Source: CAMFLJ01 sp965279255
GTDB lineage: Bacteria; Actinomycetota; Acidimicrobiia; Acidimicrobiales; Acidimicrobilacustridaceae
Length of the DNA: 64,000 nucleotides
Assembly (NCBI GenBank): GCA_965279255.1
Contig: OZ257146.1
Coordinates: 372,001-436,000, forward strand
Direction of reading: 5' to 3'
Shown here piece after piece: positions 53,262 to 62,342 of this stretch; positions within the stretch are counted from its first letter, which is position 1, and each line of letters begins with the position of its first letter. Under the pieces are notes generated by a model. It was given only the letters and a program-made list of their open reading frames with translations, had not been told where the DNA came from and did no database searches. The position numbers were made by a program, and so were the translations under genes.

Positions 53262-54116
53262 GTGACGACGTTCGAGTTCGAAGGGGTCGGCGGCATCCGC
53301 CTGGTGGGTGACGAGCGCGGTGAGTCGGGCAACCCCACGGTGGTGCTGCTGCACGGTGGGGGCCAGACCCGGCACTCGTGGGGCGGCACCGCCGACACCC
53401 TCGCCGAGCGCGGGTGGCGCTCCATCACCCTCGACGCCCGGGGCCACGGCGAGTCCGACTGGTCGACCGAGCAGGACTACCGCCTGTCGTCGTTCGCCGG
53501 CGACGTCGAGCGCTTCGTGGCCGACCGCCTGAGCCGCCCCCCGTTCCTGATCGGCGCGTCGCTGGGCGGGCTCACCTCGATCCTGCTGGCCGGTGAGATG
53601 GCGCCCGGCATCGCCCGCGGGGTCGTGCTCGTCGACATCGTCCCCGACATGGAGCAGGCCGGCGCCAACCGCATCCAGCAGTTCATGGCCGAGCACGCCC
53701 GCACCGGCTTCGCGTCCCTCGACGAGGTCGCCGACGCCGTGGCGGCGTACAACCCGCACCGACCCCGCCCCTCCGACCTCTCGGGCCTGCGCAAGAACGT
53801 GCGCGAGCGCGACGGCCGCTGGTACTGGCACTGGGACCCCGCCTTCGTCGGGGGCACCGCCGACCTCCCGCCGAACGAGATCGGTGACACCGACCGCCTG
53901 ATGGCCGACGTGGCGACGATCGTGGCCGGCACGCCCCTGCTGCTGGTGCGGGGCCGGGTGAGCGACCTCGTCACCGAGGAGAAGGCCGACGACTTCCGCG
54001 CCGCGTTCCCCTCGGCCGAGTACGTCGACGTGTCCGGCGCCGGCCACATGGTCGCCGGTGACCGCAACGACGCCTTCACCACCGCCGTCGTCGACTTCCT
54101 CGACCGCCACCGCTGA
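53262..54116 (+). CDS. alpha/beta fold hydrolase
   Basis: This 284-residue hydrolase has the oxyanion H-G-G-G-Q-T near residue 33, the D-A-R-G-H-G-E-S-D element near 60, and a nucleophile elbow read as G-A-S-L-G-G near 95. The catalytic His is in G-A-G-H-M-V near 262, and the acid is probably in the V-S-D-L stretch near 235. The pattern fits epoxide hydrolase/peroxidase-type members. Soluble, no signal peptide. Substrate unknown. Confidence 0.87.
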   Translation: MTTFEFEGVGGIRLVGDERGESGNPTVVLLHGGGQTRHSWGGTADTLAERGWRSITLDARGHGESDWSTEQDYRLSSFAGDVERFVADRLSRPPFLIGASLGGLTSILLAGEMAPGIARGVVLVDIVPDMEQAGANRIQQFMAEHARTGFASLDEVADAVAAYNPHRPRPSDLSGLRKNVRERDGRWYWHWDPAFVGGTADLPPNEIGDTDRLMADVATIVAGTPLLLVRGRVSDLVTEEKADDFRAAFPSAEYVDVSGAGHMVAGDRNDAFTTAVVDFLDRHR

Positions 54117-54144
54117 CGCCCGAACGGTTGCCGGCGCCCCGGGG

Positions 54145-54150
54145 TAGGTT
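54145..54150 (+). promoter_or_regulatory. -10 element of the lipoprotein gene at 54157
   Basis: TAGGTT ends six bases before the ATG at 54157. Confidence 0.5.
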
Positions 54151-54156
54151 CGTCGG

Positions 54157-55197
54157 ATGAGCGACAGCGGCGGCTCGTCGTGGCGACGGGCCCTGGTCGG
54201 TGTCGCGATCGTCGCGGTGCTCGGCGCCTCGTGCGCGAGCAGCTCGACCGACGACGGCTCCGACGCCGAACGGATCGACGACGCATCGTGGGTCGGCGCC
54301 GAGCTGCCCGAGGTGCCCGAGGGCTTCCTCGTGTGCTCGGTCGACCAGCACTCGAACGTCGGGCGCCGCGTGGCCTACGGCCCGGTGGCCGAAGGGGTGG
54401 GCGACAACTGCGAGGTCACCATCACCGCGTCGACGTCGTTCTACGGGTACTCGATCGACGAGGCCATCGACCTGGCGGAGAAGAACAGCGTCGAGCCGGT
54501 CACCGTCACCGAGGTCAACGGCCACCGGGCGCTCGTGGGCGCGATGACCGACGAGGGCCGCGTCTACGGGCACCGGGTCGGGTGGGAGGAGGCCCCCGGC
54601 CTCGTGGTCATGGTGGAGGACGGCCGCTACGTGGATGCGGAGCCGGTGGCGACCGAGGACTCCGCCCTCGAGCTGGCCCGGGCGGTGGTCGGCATGGACA
54701 GGGACCGCTGGGACCGGGCGCTGACCGACTTCGCCGCCACCTACGAGTACTCCGGCCCGCCCGAGGGCTCGAGCCCCGAGGTGCTGGCCACTGGTTTCGT
54801 CGACGGACGGCCGTGGACCGTGTCCGCGTGGGTGAGCCCGGATCGGCAGGCCCTCAGCGACTTCCGTTGCCTCCGCGTGCAGTACGCCGGCGAGGACTCC
54901 GGGCCCGGATGCGCGACCGAGCGTGTGGTGCTGGGCGGTACCGGCTTCGTCATGGGTCGTGTGCGGGCCGACGCAGAGGCGCCGGTGGTCCGGGCGGGCG
55001 CCGAGGGCGCGGTGCGGGACGTGGCGACCGGGACCTTCCCGCTCGACGGTGAGCCGCCCGGACAACTGTGGGTCGCAGTGCTGCCCGACGGCGCATGCCT
55101 CGTCGAGGTCGGTGAACCGCTCGCCCCTGGCGCGTCGCCCAACCAGCTCTGGCTCCTGCCCGGCGACCCGGGCGCCGCGGAGTGCGCGACCGGTTGA
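54157..55197 (+). CDS. predicted lipoprotein, function unknown (346 aa)
   Basis: The N-terminus carries a hydrophobic signal (R-A-L-V-G-V-A-I-V-A-V-L) ending in the lipobox G-A-S-C, followed by a Ser/Asp linker. The mature region is mostly strands and loops, with several cysteines (V-C-S-V, N-C-E-V, R-C-L, G-C-A-T, A-C-L, E-C-A-T) that may form disulfides. No family is recognised. It is convergent with the DUF3097 gene, with 8 bases between stops. Confidence 0.75.
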   Translation: MSDSGGSSWRRALVGVAIVAVLGASCASSSTDDGSDAERIDDASWVGAELPEVPEGFLVCSVDQHSNVGRRVAYGPVAEGVGDNCEVTITASTSFYGYSIDEAIDLAEKNSVEPVTVTEVNGHRALVGAMTDEGRVYGHRVGWEEAPGLVVMVEDGRYVDAEPVATEDSALELARAVVGMDRDRWDRALTDFAATYEYSGPPEGSSPEVLATGFVDGRPWTVSAWVSPDRQALSDFRCLRVQYAGEDSGPGCATERVVLGGTGFVMGRVRADAEAPVVRAGAEGAVRDVATGTFPLDGEPPGQLWVAVLPDGACLVEVGEPLAPGASPNQLWLLPGDPGAAECATG

Positions 55198-55205
55198 CCG
55201 GACGG

Positions 55206-56057
55206 TCAGGCGGGCTCGGTGACGAAGTCGATGAGCTGCTCGACGGCGCCGACGAGGGGCGGCTCGAGCTCGGCGTAGCTGGTGACCGAGCCGAGGATCT
55301 GCTTCCAGAAGAGGCGGGGGTCGGCGACGCCGAGGCGGGCGCACACGCCGTCCTTCCAGTTCTCGCCCTTCGGCACGTCGGGCCACGCCGGGATGCCGAC
55401 GACCTTCGGCTTCACCGCCGCCCAGATGTCGACGAACGGATGGCCGGTGACCAGCACGTCGGGGTGGTCGACCCCGGCGGCCATGCGGGTCTCCTTGGAG
55501 TCGTCGACGAGGTGGTCGAGCAGGATGCCGAGGCGGCGCCCGGGCCGGGGGCCGAAGCCCCGGACGACCTCGACGAGGTTGTCGGCGCCCTCGAGCATCT
55601 CGACCACGACGCCCTCGATGCGGAGGTCGTCGCCCCACACCTTCTCGACCAGCTCCGCGTCGTGGAGGCCCTCGACGAGGATGCGGCTGGCACGGGCCAC
55701 GCGGGCGGGTGCGCCCGGCACCGCCACCGACCCCGACGCGGTGCGGGCCGGCGCGGCCGCCCCGGCGCCCGGCGTCGGCTTGGGGCGCACCAGGGTGGCC
55801 TTCTGCCCGCCGACGTCGAAGGCGCCGTCGCGGAGGCGGACCTTGTGGTCGCGGCCGTGGTCGTCGCGGATCGTGACGAACGCCTTGTCGCAGGCGACGA
55901 CGATGCCCTTGATCGGCGTGCCCCGCACCGCGACGTCGAGGCCGGGGTTGGCGGCCACCATGGGCGGCGGCTTCTTGACCCGCGGCCCGCCACCGTCGAG
56001 GTCGAGCGGCTCCGAGAGGATGCCGCGCATGTAGGGCTTGTCGGGGCGCTCCGGCAC
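55206..56057 (-). CDS. DUF3097 family protein
   Basis: This 283-residue protein matches the actinobacterial DUF3097 pattern. Its marks are I-L-V-E-G-L-H-D-A-E-L-V-E-K-V-W-G near residue 120 (TOPRIM-like acidic start), G-R-R-L-G-I-L-L-D-H-L-V in the middle, and H-P-F-V-D-I-W-A-A-V-K-P near 200. The ending is F-W-K-Q-I-L-G-S-V-x-S-Y. The TOPRIM-like features suggest nucleic-acid work, but the function is unknown. The GTG at 56057 lies four bases after the stop of the ABC ATPase gene; an ATG at 56030 is possible. Confidence 0.85.
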   Translation of the reverse strand: MPERPDKPYMRGILSEPLDLDGGGPRVKKPPPMVAANPGLDVAVRGTPIKGIVVACDKAFVTIRDDHGRDHKVRLRDGAFDVGGQKATLVRPKPTPGAGAAAPARTASGSVAVPGAPARVARASRILVEGLHDAELVEKVWGDDLRIEGVVVEMLEGADNLVEVVRGFGPRPGRRLGILLDHLVDDSKETRMAAGVDHPDVLVTGHPFVDIWAAVKPKVVGIPAWPDVPKGENWKDGVCARLGVADPRLFWKQILGSVTSYAELEPPLVGAVEQLIDFVTEPA

Positions 56058-56061
56058 GGGG

Positions 56062-56808
56062 CTACTCGCCGCCGACGAGCTCGCGGATCTTCTCGGCCGT
56101 GACCTTGCCGTCGTACACGAGGGCACCGTCCTGGAGGCCGATGCAGCGGGTGGCGGCGGGCACGAGGTCGAGCTGATGGGTCGAGCACACGACGGTGGCG
56201 CCCTGCTCGACGACGTCGCTCAGGATCTCGACGAGGGTCTCCTGGCCGGGGGTGTCGAGCCCGACGAAGGGCTCGTCGACGAGCATCACCCGGAACGGAC
56301 GGATGAGCCCGAGGATCAGGCCGGTCTTCTGCTTGAGGCCACGGCTGAAGCGCGAGGGCAGGTCGTCGATGCGGTCGGTCAGGCCGAACATCTCGACCAG
56401 GTCGTCGGAGTACTCCTCCCACTCCTGGGTCTGGTGCAGGCGGGCGACGTACTCGATGTGCTCGCCGAGGCTGAGGTCGTCGTAGAGCACCGGGCTGTCG
56501 GGGAGGTAGGACAGCGCGGCACGGGCCTCGATGGTGCCGGCGGGGTGGCCGCCGATGAACGCCCAGCCGTTGGTGGGCTCGAGCATCCCGGAGGTGAGGC
56601 CGAGCATCGTCGACTTCCCGGCGCCGTTGGGGCCGACGAGCATGATCAGCTCGCCCGGGCCGATCTTGATGTTCAACTCGGAGACGAGGCCCATGCCGTC
56701 GCCGTAGTCCTTGCTGAGATCGAGGGTCTGCAGCGCCGCGTTGGGATCGAGTCGCGGCTCGGTGGCCGGCGTCGGGGGCTGCTTGGGCAGGGCGAAGGGG
56801 GAGGTCAC
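56062..56808 (-). CDS. ABC transporter ATP-binding protein
   Basis: This 248-residue ATPase has Walker A G-P-N-G-A-G-K-S-T near residue 57, a signature F-S-R-G-L-K-Q-K near 150 (the usual L-S-G-G is altered to F-S-R-G), Walker B V-M-L-V-D-E-P near 170 and the switch His in S-T-H-Q. The altered signature is common in ATPases of multi-helix exporter systems. Its GTG overlaps the permease stop (GTGA). Confidence 0.9.
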   Translation of the reverse strand: MTSPFALPKQPPTPATEPRLDPNAALQTLDLSKDYGDGMGLVSELNIKIGPGELIMLVGPNGAGKSTMLGLTSGMLEPTNGWAFIGGHPAGTIEARAALSYLPDSPVLYDDLSLGEHIEYVARLHQTQEWEEYSDDLVEMFGLTDRIDDLPSRFSRGLKQKTGLILGLIRPFRVMLVDEPFVGLDTPGQETLVEILSDVVEQGATVVCSTHQLDLVPAATRCIGLQDGALVYDGKVTAEKIRELVGGE

Positions 56809-58370
56809 AGGTGCTTCGGCTTCCGTGAGCGGAGATAGAGGATGGAGCCGCCCACCAGGAACAGCGTGTAGACGGTGGCGTTGCCGACCCTGGTGGTCTG
56901 GAGCTGTGCGGGATCGGACCCGGCCCCGAGCAGGGGGAGCAGGGCGACGATGGTGATGGCCGGCGGGATGACCACCCGGGCGAGCATCACCCACCCCATG
57001 ATGTCCGGTCCGAGGCCGGCGAGCCCGGCGACGTCGGGGGCACCCTGGGCGGTGCTGATGGTGGCCGACGCGGCCGAGGCCATGGCGACCGGCACGATCA
57101 GCACCAGGAACAGCTTCCAGACGACCTCGAACGGGGCGAGGGCCAGGGCCGAGGCGCCGGCGAACAGGCACACGACGACCATCACGGTGAACGAGGCGGC
57201 GAGGTGCTGGAGGATCAGGCGGCCGGGGCTGTCGGGATAGCTCTCCCACCGGGTCGGGTGGTCGACCTCCTGGGCGGTGGGCTCGGCCGCGTCGTAGGCC
57301 GCCAGGTAGAGCGCCACGCCCGCCACCACGATCATCGGGATGGTGCCCCGCCACACGAGGCCGAGCGACAAGCCGGCGATCACGCCGAGGGCGACCATGC
57401 GCACCAGGCGGGGGAGCGGGAAGCGGAGGTAGCTCTGCCAGTCGCGCTTCCAGGTCGGGGGCACGAGGCTGCGGCGCTTGGCCCGCCCGATGCGGATCCA
57501 GGGGATGAGGCGGGGGTTCTCCTGGGAGAGCTGGCGGCGCAGCAGCACGACCGTGCGGACGTCCTGCAGGGTGACGGCGAAGCGGAGCTGGGCGACGAGC
57601 CCGGCCCGGCGCAGGGCGTGCTCGAGGGAGAGGTCGCCGATGCGGCTGATGGCCAGGTACACCATGGCCACCACCAGCACGATGCCGACGATGCCGGTGA
57701 CGCGGAACGTGATCGGCCAGAAGGCGATCTCGGCGAGCATGGTCATCGGCGAGGTCATGTGCTTGGTGACGACGTCGAGCACCGACCACCCCACGACCAG
57801 CAGCACCAGGGCGTTGGCGAACCACCAGCGCATGCGCCGCCCGGACACCGCCATGGCCGTGGCGGAGCCGAGCATGCCGGCGAGGGCGAAGGCGAGGCTG
57901 CTGCAGATCACGACCACGGCGATGTTCTGCGGGAGGCGGCGGGCGGCGAGCTCGCCCACGATGGCGCCGACCACGGCACCGGCGAAGGCGAGGAAGCGCA
58001 GCTGCTTGATGGCCGGGCCCCGCACGACGGCGGACCGGGGCACCGGGGCGTTGAGCTCGTGCATGACGACCGGGGCCTCGAGCACGAGCGGCCCACCGCG
58101 GCCACCCGAGCGCAGGCCGACGCCGACGACGACGGCGAACAGCAGCCCGAGCCACATCGGGGCCTCGTTGGCGAAGGTGACGGCCTCGGCGGCGTTGACC
58201 TTGTCGTCGGGCAGCTGGCCCGACGCCAGCATGATGAGGATCACCCCGACCAGGCCGACCATGTAGACGCGGTAGAGCGCGTCGATCCAGTGGACATCGG
58301 CCAGACGGTTCGAACGCCTGGCCCGGCGCAGGTCGTGCAGCGCCTCTGTGGTGGCCTCGACGTCGATCAC
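56805..58370 (-). CDS. ABC transporter permease (large multi-helix protein)
   Basis: This 521-residue membrane protein has about twelve hydrophobic helices in two blocks (about 35-230 and 320-510) with a basic cytoplasmic loop between them. It pairs with the ATPase downstream to form an exporter of unknown substrate. The GTG at 58370 is preceded at eight bases by TAGATT. It has no motif that names a substrate. Confidence 0.82.
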   Translation of the reverse strand: MIDVEATTEALHDLRRARRSNRLADVHWIDALYRVYMVGLVGVILIMLASGQLPDDKVNAAEAVTFANEAPMWLGLLFAVVVGVGLRSGGRGGPLVLEAPVVMHELNAPVPRSAVVRGPAIKQLRFLAFAGAVVGAIVGELAARRLPQNIAVVVICSSLAFALAGMLGSATAMAVSGRRMRWWFANALVLLVVGWSVLDVVTKHMTSPMTMLAEIAFWPITFRVTGIVGIVLVVAMVYLAISRIGDLSLEHALRRAGLVAQLRFAVTLQDVRTVVLLRRQLSQENPRLIPWIRIGRAKRRSLVPPTWKRDWQSYLRFPLPRLVRMVALGVIAGLSLGLVWRGTIPMIVVAGVALYLAAYDAAEPTAQEVDHPTRWESYPDSPGRLILQHLAASFTVMVVVCLFAGASALALAPFEVVWKLFLVLIVPVAMASAASATISTAQGAPDVAGLAGLGPDIMGWVMLARVVIPPAITIVALLPLLGAGSDPAQLQTTRVGNATVYTLFLVGGSILYLRSRKPKHL

Positions 58371-58378
58371 GGCGGGTC

Positions 58379-58384
58379 AATCTA
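58379..58384 (-). promoter_or_regulatory. -10 element of the ABC permease operon
   Basis: TAGATT on the minus strand ends eight bases before the GTG at 58370. It should drive permease, ATPase and DUF3097 together. Confidence 0.5.
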
Positions 58385-58406
58385 GTTGTGGTTGAGGGTG
58401 GTCCCC

Positions 58407-60197
<1,791 letters not shown>

Positions 60198-60204
60198 CCG
60201 CTGG

Positions 60205-60210
60205 AGGCTA
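60205..60210 (-). promoter_or_regulatory. -10 element of the ABC-F gene
   Basis: TAGCCT on the minus strand ends seven bases before the GTG at 60197 and fixes it as the start. Confidence 0.5.
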
Positions 60211-60258
60211 CGACCGCTCGCGGGGGTGCGTTGACGGCCCCAGGACGGGGCGAGGGGA

Positions 60259-60264
60259 TAGCGT
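60259..60264 (+). promoter_or_regulatory. -10 element of the PIG-V-like gene
   Basis: TAGCGT ends nine bases before the GTG at 60274. It favours that start over the in-frame GTG at 60307. Confidence 0.45.
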
Positions 60265-60273
60265 TCACCGCTG

Positions 60274-61563
60274 GTGCCAGGGGGGACGTGGCGCCGACCC
60301 AACACCGTGTCTGCCACCCTGCCTTCTGTCCGCGCCGCGAGCGTGCTCGACGCCCCTTCCGAGGGGCTGTCCGACGCGGACGGCGTCGACACCCACGCCG
60401 CGCCGGCCCCGTGGTGGCAGGCCGTGGCCCTGTTCGCCGCCGTCGGTGCCCTCGTGTGGATCGCGGTGTGGTTCGGCAACACCCACCTCGGGCACGACCC
60501 GTGGTTCCCGTCGCGCCCGGGCATCGCCGGTGGCCAGTTCTTCGAGGGCTGGCAGCGCTGGGACGCCTACTGGTACCGCACGATCGTCCGCGAGGGCTAC
60601 GTCTACTACCCGGGCGTGCAGTCGTCGGTGGCGTTCTGGCCGTCGTACCCGATCGTGGTCCGGGCCTTCAGCGGGCTGTTCCCGAGCATCTTCATCACCG
60701 GCTCGGTGGTCACCCTCGTCAGCGGCGCCACCCTCGCCGTGTGCTTCCGGCGCTGGGCGGGGCTGTTCCTGAAGCCGGCCGGTGCGCTCACCGCCCTGCT
60801 GGTTCTGCTCGTCTACCCGTACGGCTACTACCAGTACGGCGCGGTGTACGCCGACGCCCTCTTCATCGCCGCCGCGGTGGGGGCGTTCCTGCTGCTCGAG
60901 CGCGACCACGTCTTCTGGGCCGGGGTCGTGGGCATCGTGGCGACGGCGGGGCGTCCCGCCGGGCTCATCGTGGCCGGGGCGCTGGTGTTCCGCGTGATCG
61001 AGAAGCGCAACACCGCCCACGGCGAGCGCGGCCTCGTCGCCGCCTTCGACCCGCGGGGCCTCACCTGGCGCGACAGCCCGATCCTGCTGGCGTTCGCCGG
61101 TGCGGGGGCGTGGTGCACGTATCTGTGGGTGCGCTTCGGCGACCCCTTCCTGTTCGCCTCGGTCGAGGGGGCCCAGGGCTGGGACCAGGCCGCCGGACCC
61201 GGCACGTGGCTGAAGTTCCGCCTCATCGAGACCATCCAGCACCACCCGTTCAGCCCGAGCACGATCAACCTCGTGGTGCAGGGGCTCCTCGTGATCGGCG
61301 GGCTGGCGCTGGTGCCGGCGGTGAGGCGCCGGTTCGGCTGGGCCTACGCCCTCTACGTGCTCGGGGTGTGCGGCATGGCCCTTGTCGGCACCAAGGACTT
61401 CATGGGGTCGGGCCGGTACCTGCTGTCGGCGTTCCCGGCCATCGCCGCCCTCGGCGACATCCTCTCGCGCCGCAAGGGCGTGCGGGCCGCCGTGCTGCCG
61501 CTGTCGCTGGTGGCGCTGCTCGGCCTCTCGATGCTGTTCGGTCGGGGTTCGTACCTGAGCTGA
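60274..61563 (+). CDS. PIG-V-like mannosyltransferase (GT-C membrane protein)
   Basis: This 429-residue membrane protein has a cytoplasmic N-terminus (1-45) and about nine helices. The first extracytoplasmic loop contains the family mark R-W-D-A-Y-W-Y near residue 95. The helix-rich body includes Y-P-Y-G-Y-Y-Q-Y-G-A-V-Y-A-D-A near 185, which resembles the bacterial PIG-V/Gpi18-like GT-C family that uses polyprenyl-phosphate sugars. It may mannosylate a lipid or surface glycan. The alternative start is 60307. Confidence 0.82.
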   Translation: MPGGTWRRPNTVSATLPSVRAASVLDAPSEGLSDADGVDTHAAPAPWWQAVALFAAVGALVWIAVWFGNTHLGHDPWFPSRPGIAGGQFFEGWQRWDAYWYRTIVREGYVYYPGVQSSVAFWPSYPIVVRAFSGLFPSIFITGSVVTLVSGATLAVCFRRWAGLFLKPAGALTALLVLLVYPYGYYQYGAVYADALFIAAAVGAFLLLERDHVFWAGVVGIVATAGRPAGLIVAGALVFRVIEKRNTAHGERGLVAAFDPRGLTWRDSPILLAFAGAGAWCTYLWVRFGDPFLFASVEGAQGWDQAAGPGTWLKFRLIETIQHHPFSPSTINLVVQGLLVIGGLALVPAVRRRFGWAYALYVLGVCGMALVGTKDFMGSGRYLLSAFPAIAALGDILSRRKGVRAAVLPLSLVALLGLSMLFGRGSYLS

Positions 61564-61571
61564 ACGGCGGT

Positions 61572-61616
61572 AGCGTGGGTTAACACGGTCGTGGCCGGGT
61601 AAACCCGCCCCACGCT
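61572..61616. promoter_or_regulatory. inverted repeat overlapping the nfuA-like promoter
   Basis: AGCGTGGG (61572-61579) and CCCACGCT (61609-61616) are reverse complements 29 bases apart. The left arm overlaps the -10-like TAGCGT at 61571-61576. A second small dyad (CGGGT, AA, ACCCG) lies at 61596-61607. It may be an operator pair or an unusual leader structure; no regulator can be named. Confidence 0.4.
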
Positions 61617-61646
61617 GCCTTCCCGCCGTCGCCCGAGGGGTACGAG

Positions 61647-62336
61647 ATGACCACCGAGACCGAGATCACCGAGCCCGAGACCACTGAGCCCGAGACCACC
61701 GGGTCGGAGGCCACCGAGGTCGTCGACGGCGCCGAGGCCCCCGTGCTCACGGTGAGCCCCGACGCCCTCGAGCGGGTGCTCGAGATCCGCAACGGCGAGG
61801 AGGACCCCGGCTCGCTGTGCCTGCGGGTCGCCATCACCGGCGCGTCGGGCACCGACTACACCTACGACCTCGCCTTCGAGGAGATCTCGAAGCTCGAGGA
61901 GGACGACGACATCTCGGTGCAGGGCGGGCTGAGCGTGGTCGTGGCCGCCGACAGCATCGACGACATGCGCGGCGCCACCCTCGACATCCCGAGCAGCTCC
62001 GGCGCGGGTGGCCTGGTCATCCGCAACCCCAACAAGCCCAACCCGCTGGTGGGTCGCAACATCGAGCTCACCGGCGACGTCGCCGACAAGGTGCGCCAGC
62101 TCCTGGCCGAGGCCATCAACCCGAGCCTCGCCTCGCACGGCGGCTTCGCCGACCTCGTCGGCGTCGAGGACACCAGCGTGTTCATCACCATGGGCGGTGG
62201 CTGCCAGGGCTGCTCGATGAGCGCCGCCACGTTGCGCGAAGGCATCCAGGTGGCCATCAAGGAGGCCATCCCGGAGGTCACCGACGTCATCGACGTCACC
62301 GACCACGAGGCCGGCGACAACCCCTTCTACACCTAG
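61647..62336 (+). CDS. NfuA-like Fe-S carrier protein
   Basis: This 229-residue protein has a Thr/Glu/Pro-rich N-terminal tail (1-32), a degenerate A-type (HesB/IscA-like) domain lacking its cysteines (about 35-125), and a C-terminal NifU domain. That domain carries C-Q-G-C in G-G-G-C-Q-G-C-S near residue 190. This is the NfuA layout; such proteins deliver 4Fe-4S clusters to targets. The C-x-x-C pair should bridge a cluster across a dimer. The acidic Thr repeat tail is unusual. Confidence 0.92.
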   Translation: MTTETEITEPETTEPETTGSEATEVVDGAEAPVLTVSPDALERVLEIRNGEEDPGSLCLRVAITGASGTDYTYDLAFEEISKLEEDDDISVQGGLSVVVAADSIDDMRGATLDIPSSSGAGGLVIRNPNKPNPLVGRNIELTGDVADKVRQLLAEAINPSLASHGGFADLVGVEDTSVFITMGGGCQGCSMSAATLREGIQVAIKEAIPEVTDVIDVTDHEAGDNPFYT

Positions 62337-62342
62337 GTCGGC

